A stretch of DNA of 64,000 nt. Source: an uncultured Lachnospiraceae bacterium. GTDB lineage: Bacteria > Bacillota > Clostridia > Lachnospirales > Lachnospiraceae. Positions 45,593 to 55,315 of the stretch are shown here, piece by piece. The notes under the pieces are model-generated. The model was not told the DNA's origin. It saw nothing but the letters and a program-made list of their open reading frames with translations, and made no database searches. Location of the stretch: assembly GCA_947176965.1 (NCBI GenBank), contig CAMWSU010000001.1:1-64000 (forward strand), read 5' to 3'. The first letter of the stretch is position 1; each line of letters opens with the position of its first letter. The translations under genes and the position numbers were made by a program.

Positions 45593-46471
45593 ATGAGACA
45601 ATTGGAAGAATTGAATCTGGTGGATAACTTTCTGGTGAACAGTCTGACGAGCCACCAAGTCTACGGAGAGCCTGCAGCGCGCTGCATCTTGGAGTGTATT
45701 TTGGGCAGAAAGCTCGGAAAGATCAGGGTGATCCCGCAGCGCATTGTGCAGGGGGAGGACACGGATAAACACGGCATCCGAATGGACGTGTACCTTGATG
45801 AGGAGGACGGAGAACTCTTCGACTTAGAACCCGACAACAATGATGGAAAGAAGGACGTTGCCGCCCTGCCGAAAAGAGCGCGGTTCTATCATGCAATGCT
45901 GGATGCAGGAAGCCTGCGGGCGGGAGAGAAATACAGTGTTCTCAGGAATGTGATCGTGATTTTTGTCACAACCTATGATCCGTTTTCCCTTGACCGGATG
46001 GTCTATACGATCAAGAACGGCTGTATCGAGGTCCCGGAGTTACCATATGAGGACGGAGCGAGGACAATCTTTCTTTACACGAAGGGAACGAAGGGGAATC
46101 CACCTGAGGATTTACGGGAGCTTCTGCATTACATGGAATATTCGTCAAAAGAGAATGCAAAGACAGAGAACTTACAGAGACTGCACGAGATGGTGACGGC
46201 AGTCAAGCGTGACGGAAAGGTAGGGCTTGCCTATATGAAAAGCTTTGAGATTGAAGAGCGGATACGGGAAGAAGGACTTGCGGAAGGAATAGAGAAAGGT
46301 GTGATTCAGGGGAAAATAACTGATATTTTAGACCTGCTTAACGATTTAGGTGAGATATCGCCTGCATTGAAAGAGCGGATCACATCTCAGAGGGATGGAG
46401 AAACGCTCCGTTCATGGTTAAAGCTGGCGGCAAAAGCGGAAAGCGTTGCGGAGTTTACAAAACAAATTTGA
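45593..46471 (+). CDS. Rpn family/PD-(D/E)XK nuclease family putative transposase
   Basis: RQLEELNLVDNFLVNSL...GIRMDVYLDEEDGELFDLEPD...KRARFYHAMLDAGSLRAGEKYSVLRNVIVIFVTTYDPF. Confidence 0.8.
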   Translation: MRQLEELNLVDNFLVNSLTSHQVYGEPAARCILECILGRKLGKIRVIPQRIVQGEDTDKHGIRMDVYLDEEDGELFDLEPDNNDGKKDVAALPKRARFYHAMLDAGSLRAGEKYSVLRNVIVIFVTTYDPFSLDRMVYTIKNGCIEVPELPYEDGARTIFLYTKGTKGNPPEDLRELLHYMEYSSKENAKTENLQRLHEMVTAVKRDGKVGLAYMKSFEIEERIREEGLAEGIEKGVIQGKITDILDLLNDLGEISPALKERITSQRDGETLRSWLKLAAKAESVAEFTKQI

Positions 46472-46582
46472 AATGATATATAGAAAGAGTGGGACCAAAG
46501 ATGATGAATATTATTGAGAAAAATACAAAGTTCAAAGGTGAAAAGACACACCATAAGCTTTCGACTTTTTGTGGCCAAAATA

Positions 46583-46610
46583 TTGACATAGATCCACAGC
46601 TTGGTATAAT
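46583..46610 (+). promoter_or_regulatory. Sigma-A-type promoter for the VOC gene
   Basis: TTGACA-N16-TATAAT. Confidence 0.75.
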
Positions 46611-46659
46611 CAGTTCGTAGAAAATATCGACGTTATTTTAATAGTTGAGGAGATAAATT

Positions 46660-47079
46660 ATGCTGATACCACACTTACATTTTTGTGACAACTGCGAAGA
46701 AGCGATTGCTTTATATGAGAAGGCGTTCAAAACAAAAGCCGAAAGTATCGTATACAGCCGTGATTATGCACATATCGTAGACAACTGTGACGATGAACCT
46801 AATGAATATCCAGACAATAACAGAATAGCGCACGCTGCTATGAACATCCACGGACAAAAAGTTTTTCTGAATGATAGATTTGGGAACAAGGACAAATCTC
46901 TTGATTGTGCTGTTCACTTAATTGTTATGTTTCCATCTGTCGAAGAACTTCTTGCTTGCTATGAGTTTTTCAAAGAAGGAAGCATAATTGTTGACCCGTT
47001 CGAAAAATTACCGTACAGTGAATTATCGGTTAACTTTGTTGACAAATTTGGTGTGCAATGGGGTTTTATGACAGAGTAA
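46660..47079 (+). CDS. VOC family (PhnB/glyoxalase-like) protein
   Basis: HLHFCDNCEEAIALYEKAFKTK...VHLIVMFPSVEELLACYEFFKEGS...DKFGVQWGFM. Confidence 0.85.
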   Translation: MLIPHLHFCDNCEEAIALYEKAFKTKAESIVYSRDYAHIVDNCDDEPNEYPDNNRIAHAAMNIHGQKVFLNDRFGNKDKSLDCAVHLIVMFPSVEELLACYEFFKEGSIIVDPFEKLPYSELSVNFVDKFGVQWGFMTE

Positions 47080-47286
47080 CATTACAACTGAATACCCGCA
47101 CCCATTACAGCGGCACATGGAGGCAGTAAATCTGAAAAAGGTTTGCTGCTTTTTTGCAGCCATTCGGCAAATTAGAACTGCCCGACGTATAAAGCCCGAC
47201 CTGTCCGGCAGTCAGTTGTATAGGAACGGCAGAATTTTTTACACTTCTTTTACTTCTTTATCCCACATGAGAAAAAGGGAGCGCTT

Positions 47287-47317
47287 GTCTGCGGACTTGC
47301 GCGCAGACCACTTTTTT
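47287..47317 (+). terminator. Putative terminator
   Basis: GTCTGCG-GACTTG-CGCGCAGAC followed by CACTTTTTT. Confidence 0.5.
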
Positions 47318-47396
47318 GGTAAACTAAGGAGGTGCTGATTTGATCAGCACGGCTTTTGGTATAAATCGAAAAATACGGGCAAAAAGCGGCGGATGA

Positions 47397-47984
47397 ATGG
47401 GTGATGCGATGGAATGGGGCGGAAAAGACGGCAGGAATCAGGCGTTCGGGCAGGCGTTATCCGATTTTACATTTGACGTGGCGTGCGGAGGCGCGATCCG
47501 TCATCTTGCACATCTCGGCTACACGGCGAAAGAGATCCATGAGCGTTTAAGTTTTCCGGTATCCTATGAGCGTGTGCGGCAGGCATACACGAAATATCTG
47601 CTGGACACGGGCGTTCTGCTTCGGGAGAAGCCGGATGCGCATCAGGAGACGCCGACGTATACCTACGTGCAGGAAGAAGGAAAATACGGAAAAAAGAGCT
47701 TCCGCCGTGTGAAAAAAGAGCCGGAACCCAAGGAAAATGAGGAGCGCACCTATGTCGCATGTGATTTTGGCAGGATGCAGTCTGGGGACGGTTTTGCAGC
47801 GCTTGGATTAAGTGCGAAGCAGCGGGAATATATAGAGGGAATCTGCTGGGAAAAGCAGACCATGTACCATCTTGAGAATGAGAGGATGCGCGGAATCGTC
47901 GAAACGCTTTCAGCGCAAGACATCGGAGGAGTTTATGGACGGGAAAAAAAGAAGACCAAAATGGATGAAGAGACTGAATTATGA
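47397..47984 (+). CDS. Hypothetical protein
   Basis: 195 aa ORF; overlaps start of downstream channel gene. Confidence 0.6.
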   Translation: MGDAMEWGGKDGRNQAFGQALSDFTFDVACGGAIRHLAHLGYTAKEIHERLSFPVSYERVRQAYTKYLLDTGVLLREKPDAHQETPTYTYVQEEGKYGKKSFRRVKKEPEPKENEERTYVACDFGRMQSGDGFAALGLSAKQREYIEGICWEKQTMYHLENERMRGIVETLSAQDIGGVYGREKKKTKMDEETEL

Positions 47985-49860
47985 GTTTGACAAATATATG
48001 TCAAAAGGGGTGGGCGCGCAGTTTGTCATGCTGCTGCTTGCCGCGTTTGTCGTTGTTTTGTTCTTTGGCGTTGCCGGTTCATCGTTTGATAATGAGGAAA
48101 CGACGGCGGGCGGGGTATGGAGCAGCCTCATGCATCTGATCGATCAGGGAACCATTACGGCGGATGGCACAGCCAATAAGCCGCTGCTCGCGCTCATGCT
48201 GGTCGTGACGCTTTGCGGCATGGTTCTGATGGGTGCGTTGATCGGAATCATCGGCAGCGCGCTGGATCGGAAAATGTCCGATCTGCGCAAGGGGCATTCA
48301 CAGATCATCGAAAAAGATCACACGGTCATCATCGGTTTTGATTCGAGTATTTTCTGCATCCTGGAGGAATTGGTCGAGGCAAACGCCAATCAGCCGCGCG
48401 GCTGCGTGGTCGTTTTGGATGATGTCGATAAGGAGGAGATGGAGCAGGCGATCCGGGAGCATTTTAAGGGAGAGGGCTTTCGCACGACGGATATTATCTG
48501 TCGGAAGGGAAAACCGACACAGGAGAGTTTGTTTGAAATGGCATCGCTGGAAATGGCGAAAGCGGTCATCGTCAATAATGATAACGATTTTTATGTGCTG
48601 CGGATTCTTCTTTCCGTTACCGCGTACCTCAAAAATAAGAAGGGCACGATGAAGGGACGGGGGCCGAATATAACGACGCTGCTACATAATAAACGAAGTA
48701 TCGAGGCAGCGAAGATCGCGACCGAGGAATTCCGCGCCCAAACAGAGATTTTGTATTTTGAAGATCTGCTTGCGCGAATCATGGCGCAGGTCTGCCGGCA
48801 GCCGGGCCTTTCCCTCGTACTTGCCGAGGTGTTCAGTTACCAGAAATCGGAGCTGTATTTTGAAGCTCATTATAAGGATGGGAAAAAGTTTGTTGAGAAG
48901 GATACCGTATTCGGCGATCTCATCAACCGCTTTGAAAACGCGGTACTCGTGGGAGTCAGAAGAAACGGCGGAAAAAAGGAGATTGTGATCAATCCCGAAA
49001 ACGATATTGTGATCCATCCGGAGGATGATCTGATCCTGCTCTCGGATGACGACGGAGAGGTGGTCGCGTTTGATGAAAGCCGTCCGCTGCCGGATGAGAG
49101 TCATCTTGCCAATGTGATCCCGTTGGAGGACCGCAAGGAACTGCATGTTCTCGTGCTGGACTGGAATACGGCATTGAAGGACATTTTATGCGGGCTGGAT
49201 GATTTTGTGAAAAAGGGTTCGACCGTGCTGATCGCTTCCGACCGTGATTATGATGTCAGCGTGGTACAGCCGTTGTTAGAGTATATCGACGTGTCATTTA
49301 TCCAATGTGATATTTTTGATCCGGAGATTCTGCAGGATTTAGTAAACGAAAAGGTACCGGGCATCACGAATGTGCTGTTAGTCTGCGAGGATGGTATTCC
49401 GGAGGAGGAAGCGGACGCGCAGACGGCGATGCTGCTTTTGCATCTGCGAAGTCTGGTTGAGAAGTTTCCGGGAAAGATCAATGTGACGAGTGAGGTGACG
49501 ATCGCGGAGGATCAGCAGCTTTTGAAAATTGCGAAGGTCAACGACTTTATTGTCGGAAGCGAGATCGCAAACCGCATTATGGCGCAGGTGTCCAATGAGC
49601 TTGACCTGCATGTGATCTTTCGGGAGCTGCTTCAGTCCGAGGGCTCCGAGATTTATATGAAGCCTGCAGGAAATTATGTGAAGCTTGGCGAGCCGATCTC
49701 TTTTGCGGCGATCACCAAGATCGTCAGGGACAATGCCGAGGTCGCGATGGGCTGGAAGTTAAATGGGGATGATGATGTGACCCTTAATCCGTCCAAGCAT
49801 GATATGGTGACGTTCGGCGAGGATGATACACTTGTTATTTTATCATTAGGGGAGGAATAA
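47935..49860 (+). CDS. CASTOR/POLLUX-like putative ion channel with tandem NAD-binding (TrkA-N/RCK-like) domains
   Basis: N-terminal TM segments, HSQIIEKDHTVIIGFDSSIFCILEELVEANANQPRGCVVVLDDVDKEEMEQ. Confidence 0.78.
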   Translation: MDGKKRRPKWMKRLNYEFDKYMSKGVGAQFVMLLLAAFVVVLFFGVAGSSFDNEETTAGGVWSSLMHLIDQGTITADGTANKPLLALMLVVTLCGMVLMGALIGIIGSALDRKMSDLRKGHSQIIEKDHTVIIGFDSSIFCILEELVEANANQPRGCVVVLDDVDKEEMEQAIREHFKGEGFRTTDIICRKGKPTQESLFEMASLEMAKAVIVNNDNDFYVLRILLSVTAYLKNKKGTMKGRGPNITTLLHNKRSIEAAKIATEEFRAQTEILYFEDLLARIMAQVCRQPGLSLVLAEVFSYQKSELYFEAHYKDGKKFVEKDTVFGDLINRFENAVLVGVRRNGGKKEIVINPENDIVIHPEDDLILLSDDDGEVVAFDESRPLPDESHLANVIPLEDRKELHVLVLDWNTALKDILCGLDDFVKKGSTVLIASDRDYDVSVVQPLLEYIDVSFIQCDIFDPEILQDLVNEKVPGITNVLLVCEDGIPEEEADAQTAMLLLHLRSLVEKFPGKINVTSEVTIAEDQQLLKIAKVNDFIVGSEIANRIMAQVSNELDLHVIFRELLQSEGSEIYMKPAGNYVKLGEPISFAAITKIVRDNAEVAMGWKLNGDDDVTLNPSKHDMVTFGEDDTLVILSLGEE

Positions 49861-49863
49861 AAC

Positions 49864-51705
49864 ATGGCATGGTATGATGAGGCGGTATTTTATCACATTT
49901 ATCCGTTGGGACTTACGGGAGCGCCGACGGAGAATCCGTACGGAGAGGTCGTGCATCGGCTGAACACGCTGATACCGTGGATCGAACATTGCAGAAAGAT
50001 CGGGTGTAACGCGTTGTATATCGGACCGCTGTTTGAGTCGGTGGGACATGGCTATGAGACGACGGATTATAAGAAGCTTGACAGCAGGCTCGGTGATAAC
50101 GGGGATTTGACGGCGTTTGTGAAGGCTTGCCATGAGCAGGGGATCAAGGTCATTTTTGACGGCGTGTTCAATCATGTCGGACGTGATTTTTTTGCATTCC
50201 GGGACGTGAAGCAGAATCGGGAAAATTCTGCGTATAAGGACTGGTTCTGCAACGTGAATTTTTGGGGGAACAACGAGTATAACGACGGATTTTCTTACGA
50301 TAATTGGGGCGGTTACAATCTGCTTGTCAAGCTCAATCAAAGAAATCCGGCGGTGAGGGATTATATCTGTGACGTGATCCGTTTCTGGGTGAAGGAGTTT
50401 GATGTTGACGGAATCCGCTTAGATGCGGCGGATGTGCTGGATTTTGAATTTATGCGTGCGCTGCGCGGCGTTGCGAATGAAGTAAAGTCGGAGTTCTGGC
50501 TGATGGGAGAGGTCATCCACGGGGATTATACCCGCTGGGTAAACGAGGGGACGCTCCACTCCGTAACGAATTACCATTTGCACAAAGCGCTTTATTCGGG
50601 ACATAACGACCATAATTATTTTGAGATCGCGCATACGGTGACGCGTCTGTACGGGATGGGAGGAAACCGTCCCGACGGGCTGAAGCTTTACAATTTTGTG
50701 GATAATCATGATGTGGAGCGTATTTACACGAAGCTGATGAACAAGGCGCATTATACGCCTGTGCATGTGCTGCTCTATACGCTGCCCGGCGTGCCGAGCG
50801 TTTATTACGGATCGGAGTTCGGGATAGAAGGGAAAAAAGAAAAATTCTCGGATGCATCGCTTCGACCGGCGATTGCGCTTGACGATCACAAGGATGCGCT
50901 GACAAATAATGCCTGCACGAAGCTGACTGCGGCGCTCGGAAAGATCCGACAGGCTTCGAAAGCGCTGTCCTATGGTGATTACCAGCAATTGCTGCTGACA
51001 AACAGACAGTATGCTTTTTCAAGAAATACGCAGAATGAGACCGCCATTGTCACGGTCAACAATGATGACAGTGATTATGTGATGACGGTTCCGTGCGGAA
51101 GCGGCACGGAATTTGTCGGCGCGCTGTCGGGACAAAAAGTTTCCGCGGTAAACGGGACGATCTGCGTCAATGTCAGGGCAAATTCGGGAGAGATCTGGCT
51201 GACAAACGCGGACGGTATTTCCGTATCGGATGCGGAGGAAGCAGCGATGCGGGCGGACACCGGGACAGCCGGAACGGACGGTGCAGGAGAGCATGCGCAG
51301 GAGAGCGAAGCTTTTGCAGAGACGTGCGAGCCGGTGACGGGCGCAAATTTTACCGGAGAAAGCTGTGTGGAGCCGTGGTGTGAATTGAAAACGGAATCAG
51401 ACGCTGCAGGGGCATGTGCCGGCACGTGTGAAGCTAAGGCAGATGAAAATACTGCGGGGACGGATACGGCGGCAGGCCGAGTGAAGACGGAAGCGGATGC
51501 CGCGGAAACGGCGAAGGACGAGGCGCATGAGGCGATGAACCGCGCCTGTGACGAAGCGTTTGAGCGGGGAAAGATTGCCGGACTTCAGGAGGCGATCCTT
51601 GCCATCATGGAAAAGAACGGCAATGTGACCGACAGAATGAGGCAGGATGTTTATGATAATGTATATCATGATTCTTTGATCAACTGGGTAAAGAGTTTCC
51701 GATAG
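49864..51705 (+). CDS. GH13 alpha-amylase family glycosidase with disordered insertion
   Basis: GVFNHVGRDF, DGIRLDAADV, WLMGEVIHGDY, NFVDNHDVERI. Confidence 0.93.
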   Translation: MAWYDEAVFYHIYPLGLTGAPTENPYGEVVHRLNTLIPWIEHCRKIGCNALYIGPLFESVGHGYETTDYKKLDSRLGDNGDLTAFVKACHEQGIKVIFDGVFNHVGRDFFAFRDVKQNRENSAYKDWFCNVNFWGNNEYNDGFSYDNWGGYNLLVKLNQRNPAVRDYICDVIRFWVKEFDVDGIRLDAADVLDFEFMRALRGVANEVKSEFWLMGEVIHGDYTRWVNEGTLHSVTNYHLHKALYSGHNDHNYFEIAHTVTRLYGMGGNRPDGLKLYNFVDNHDVERIYTKLMNKAHYTPVHVLLYTLPGVPSVYYGSEFGIEGKKEKFSDASLRPAIALDDHKDALTNNACTKLTAALGKIRQASKALSYGDYQQLLLTNRQYAFSRNTQNETAIVTVNNDDSDYVMTVPCGSGTEFVGALSGQKVSAVNGTICVNVRANSGEIWLTNADGISVSDAEEAAMRADTGTAGTDGAGEHAQESEAFAETCEPVTGANFTGESCVEPWCELKTESDAAGACAGTCEAKADENTAGTDTAAGRVKTEADAAETAKDEAHEAMNRACDEAFERGKIAGLQEAILAIMEKNGNVTDRMRQDVYDNVYHDSLINWVKSFR

Positions 51706-51719
51706 AAGGGAGCGGTCAG

Positions 51720-53474
51720 ATGAAATACAAGAATCCCGTCATATCCGGTTTTTATCCGGATCCCAGCGTATGTGCCGCAAACGGTAAATACTATATGGTG
51801 TGCAGTTCCTTTCAGTATTTTCCGGGGGTACCGCTGTTTGAGAGTGAGGATTTGGTCAACTGGAAGCAGCTCGGTTATGTGCTGACGCGCAAAAGTCAGG
51901 TCATGCTGGAGAACATCGGAAGCTCCGGGGGTGTTTTTGCACCGACCATCCGGTATCATGAGGGACGTTTTTATATGGTGACGACCAATGATACCACGCA
52001 TCAGAATTTTTATGTCTATACGGATGATATATACAAGGAATGGTCCGATCCGGTCTATGTTGCACAGGGCGGTATCGACCCGTCGCTTTATTTTGAAGAT
52101 GGCCATGTATATTTTATGAGCAACGGCTGTGATGATGCAGGCGTGGGAGGCGTGACCCAGTGTGAGATTGACGTTGCGACGGGCAAAAAGCTTTCGGAAA
52201 GCAAATGCATCTGGAAAGGTTCGGGCGGACGTTTTCTGGAAAGTCCGCATTTATACCACATCGGCGGGTTCTACTATCTGATGGCGGCGGAGGGCGGTAC
52301 GGAGTACGGTCATATGATCACCTATGCACGCGGCACGTCCGTGTGGGGGCCGTTTGAGAATTACGCGCATAACCCCGTGCTGACAAACCGCAACAAAGCG
52401 CCGTTCATCATTCAGGGGATCGGACACGGCGATCTGATCAAAGATGATTGCGGGGATTGGCATATTTTTTGTCTGGGATTCCGGCAGATGCATCTGTGGC
52501 GTCCGTATCATACGCTGGGGCGCGAAGTGTTTTTGATCCCGGTGCGTTTTGATAAGGACGGCTGGTTTCGTGCAGGCACGGACGGAACGGCTGATTTTGA
52601 GTATGAGCTGGAAGGAACGTTTACCCAGCAGATCACAAAAGAATATACGTTTGAAAACACGGAGTTCGGAATTGACTGGTGCTATCTGCGTCATCCCGAT
52701 GAAAGCCGCTACGAGCTGTCCGCGGACCGCGCGGTTTTGTACGGCGGCGCGGATACGCTGGATGATGTGGCGTCGCCGACGTTCCTCGCCATGCGGCAGA
52801 AGGAGTTTGCGTTTCACCTGTCGGTTCAGCTGAAATTTGAAGCGTTGCCCGCGGCGGAGTCAGACACAGCGGCACTGCGGTCAAAAACGGCGGCGGAGTC
52901 GGGCACAGCGGCATTGCGGTCAAAAACGGCGGCAGAGGCGGACAACGAAGCTGCGCCGGGATCTGCAGACGGGCAGGCCGACAAAGCGCTGTGGGTTTGT
53001 CACGATGAGCAGTGTGCGCGGATGCCCGAGGCGGGAGTCACGCTGTATTCCTGTGAAAACGAGCACTACGAGGCCGCGATTATCAGACGGCGCAGCGCGG
53101 ATAACATGAATGGCGGAACAGACGCGGGCGCGAAGACAGGCGCGGACGCGCGGGCAGATGCAGGCGGAACGGCGGCAGGAGACTATGAAGTCATCCTCCG
53201 CCTTAATATCGGCGGCATCAAACAGATACAGGCGGCGCTCCCAATCCCGACGGACAGCGCAAAGCTGATTGTGAAGGCGGAGAATACCGCGTATCATTTT
53301 TTTGTGGAAACGGATGAAAAGGAGTTCTACCTTGGAACCGGGCAGGCAAAATATTTATCGAGCGAGGTCGTAGAGGGCTTTACGGGCGTCATGATCGGCT
53401 GCTATGCCGTGGGCGGCTGCAGGGCGGAGTTTACGAAGCTGAACCTGACCTACGGGGACAGGGATGATGAATGA
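51720..53474 (+). CDS. GH43 family glycoside hydrolase
   Basis: NPVISGFYPDPSVCAANGKYYMVCSSFQYFPGVPLFESEDLVNWKQLGYVL. Confidence 0.93.
   Translation: MKYKNPVISGFYPDPSVCAANGKYYMVCSSFQYFPGVPLFESEDLVNWKQLGYVLTRKSQVMLENIGSSGGVFAPTIRYHEGRFYMVTTNDTTHQNFYVYTDDIYKEWSDPVYVAQGGIDPSLYFEDGHVYFMSNGCDDAGVGGVTQCEIDVATGKKLSESKCIWKGSGGRFLESPHLYHIGGFYYLMAAEGGTEYGHMITYARGTSVWGPFENYAHNPVLTNRNKAPFIIQGIGHGDLIKDDCGDWHIFCLGFRQMHLWRPYHTLGREVFLIPVRFDKDGWFRAGTDGTADFEYELEGTFTQQITKEYTFENTEFGIDWCYLRHPDESRYELSADRAVLYGGADTLDDVASPTFLAMRQKEFAFHLSVQLKFEALPAAESDTAALRSKTAAESGTAALRSKTAAEADNEAAPGSADGQADKALWVCHDEQCARMPEAGVTLYSCENEHYEAAIIRRRSADNMNGGTDAGAKTGADARADAGGTAAGDYEVILRLNIGGIKQIQAALPIPTDSAKLIVKAENTAYHFFVETDEKEFYLGTGQAKYLSSEVVEGFTGVMIGCYAVGGCRAEFTKLNLTYGDRDDE
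52851..52943 (+). repeat. 39-bp in-frame tandem repeat within the GH43 gene
   Basis: GCGGCGGAGTCAGACACAGCGGCACTGCGGTCAAAAACG (52851-52889), GCGGCGGAGTCGGGCACAGCGGCATTGCGGTCAAAAACG (52890-52928), partial third unit. Confidence 0.9.
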
Positions 53475-55180
53475 GGTCGGATATGAAAACTTCAAGTGAA
53501 TTGCAGGCAAAGCTGCGCAGCATCGATCATCGGGGTTATCCCGCATACAAGGATCTGCGCGGAGAATATGAATTTGGGGGCTATGTGCTTTCCATCGATC
53601 ATGTGCAGGGGGATCCGTTTGCGGCGCCGTCGCGCCTCTCAGTGCATGTGCCGATGGCGAAAGCGGGGTTTCCGAAGGAATATATCGGGGAAAAAGTAAA
53701 AAGGATCACGTTTCAGGATCATTTGACAAGGCTGTTTGCGCATGAGATCAGGGGCGGCAGTTTTATCGCGAAGGGGTCGGGAAAGAGCGGTCTGCTTGCG
53801 GTATCGCGCTGCGGGCAGGAAGTGCTGGAGCGCACGGCGTGCCGCGCGGATGAGAAAAAAATCATCGTGCGTTTTGAGGCCGGTTTTCCGGCGAACGGAC
53901 GCTCCGTGAATGCGGGCGAACTGGAAAAAATATTGTTCCGCATTTTGCCGGACTGTGTGCGGAAAAGTCTTTATTTTTCTAATATAGACCAAAAGGCGCT
54001 TGCCTCAGCGATCGCGCTTTGTGAGGATCAGCAGTATATCCGCGATAGACTTCCGCAGATGGGACTGTGCGCGTTTATTGCGGATGGTGCGGTTCTGCCG
54101 AGACAGAGCGGGGTATCGGACAAACCGCTGCAGGGAGCGGTACCGTTTTGCTCTCCGGAATCGCTGAAAGTGGAGCTTGTGCTGCCGAATCGGGGAAAAG
54201 TAAGCGGTATGGGCATCCGAAAAGGTGTCACGCTGTTCGTGGGCGGGGGCTATCACGGAAAATCGACGGTCTTACAGGCAATTCAGGACGGTGTCTATAA
54301 CCATATCGGCGGGGATGGCAGGGAGCTTGTCATAACGGACGAGAGCGCGGTGAAGCTGCGTGCCGAGGATGGAAGGAGCATTGTCAATGTCGATATTACG
54401 CCGTTCATCAGCCATCTGCCCAATAAAAAGGACACGACGCATTTTACGACGGAGGACGCCAGCGGGAGCACCTCGCAGGCAGCGGGATTGATGGAAGCGG
54501 TTGAGAGCGGGTGCGGGCTGCTGCTCATGGACGAAGATACCTCAGCGACCAATTTCATGATCCGCGACCGTCTGATGCAGGAGGTAGTCAAGAGCGAGGA
54601 GGAGCCGATCACACCGTTTATTGAGCGGGTGAACGGTCTGTACGAGAGCAGAGGAATCTCGACTATTCTTGTGGCGGGCAGCAGCGGATCGTATTTTCAT
54701 GTGGCGGATACCATCGTTCAGATGAAGGAATATGTCCCATTGGACATTACGGCGCAGGCAAAGGCGGCTGCGGACCAATTCGCGGTGTTCCGTACGGCGC
54801 AGGCGGAGTTCCCGGCATATAGCGGAAAACGATGCCCGAAGCCGGACAGACGTCTTCTCTCGGAGGAGCGCATAAAGATCAAGACGTTCGGAAAAGATGA
54901 AGTAGCGCTTGCCAAGAACAACGTGATACTGCGCGGACTTGAGCAGTTAAAAGACGAGGAGCAGACGCGCGCGCTCGGCTATGCGCTGAAAGCGCTGGAG
55001 GAAAAACAGTTTAACGGGATGCGGACGCTTGTGCAGGCTGTGGACGCATTGGAGGCGGACTTGGAGAAGGACGGTCCGGAAGCGCTGTTCGGGCGCGGAG
55101 AAGTCGCAGCGTCACTGGCAAGACCGCGCAGGCAGGAACTGTTTGCGTGCGTGAACCGCTATCGGGGATTAGCGTTTTAA
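53471..55180 (+). CDS. ABC-class ATPase domain-containing protein (COG3044-like)
   Basis: LFVGGGYHGKSTVLQAIQDGVYNHI...LLMDEDTSATNFMIRDRLMQ. Confidence 0.88.
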   Translation: MRSDMKTSSELQAKLRSIDHRGYPAYKDLRGEYEFGGYVLSIDHVQGDPFAAPSRLSVHVPMAKAGFPKEYIGEKVKRITFQDHLTRLFAHEIRGGSFIAKGSGKSGLLAVSRCGQEVLERTACRADEKKIIVRFEAGFPANGRSVNAGELEKILFRILPDCVRKSLYFSNIDQKALASAIALCEDQQYIRDRLPQMGLCAFIADGAVLPRQSGVSDKPLQGAVPFCSPESLKVELVLPNRGKVSGMGIRKGVTLFVGGGYHGKSTVLQAIQDGVYNHIGGDGRELVITDESAVKLRAEDGRSIVNVDITPFISHLPNKKDTTHFTTEDASGSTSQAAGLMEAVESGCGLLLMDEDTSATNFMIRDRLMQEVVKSEEEPITPFIERVNGLYESRGISTILVAGSSGSYFHVADTIVQMKEYVPLDITAQAKAAADQFAVFRTAQAEFPAYSGKRCPKPDRRLLSEERIKIKTFGKDEVALAKNNVILRGLEQLKDEEQTRALGYALKALEEKQFNGMRTLVQAVDALEADLEKDGPEALFGRGEVAASLARPRRQELFACVNRYRGLAF

Positions 55181-55315
55181 GATTTGCCGGAGAAGCGCTT
55201 TCTTGGGCGTTTTCCCAAAAACGTCAATTGGCGATTGCTTTTTTTGACCATAAATAGTAAAATAAGGAATGAAATCGTGGAAAAAGCGCAGTCTATGTTG
55301 CAGGGAGGAGAAGCA

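Noticed and set aside
47325-47360. Fourth TAAGGAA palindrome (TAAGGAGGTGCTGATTTGATCAGCACGGCTT)
   Set aside because: Only the inner stem matches; outer arm mismatched, so treated as a possible decayed copy, not a feature.
51666-52817. Antisense ORFs of 194 and 188 aa opposite GH43
   Set aside because: Shadow ORFs of a GC-rich + strand gene.
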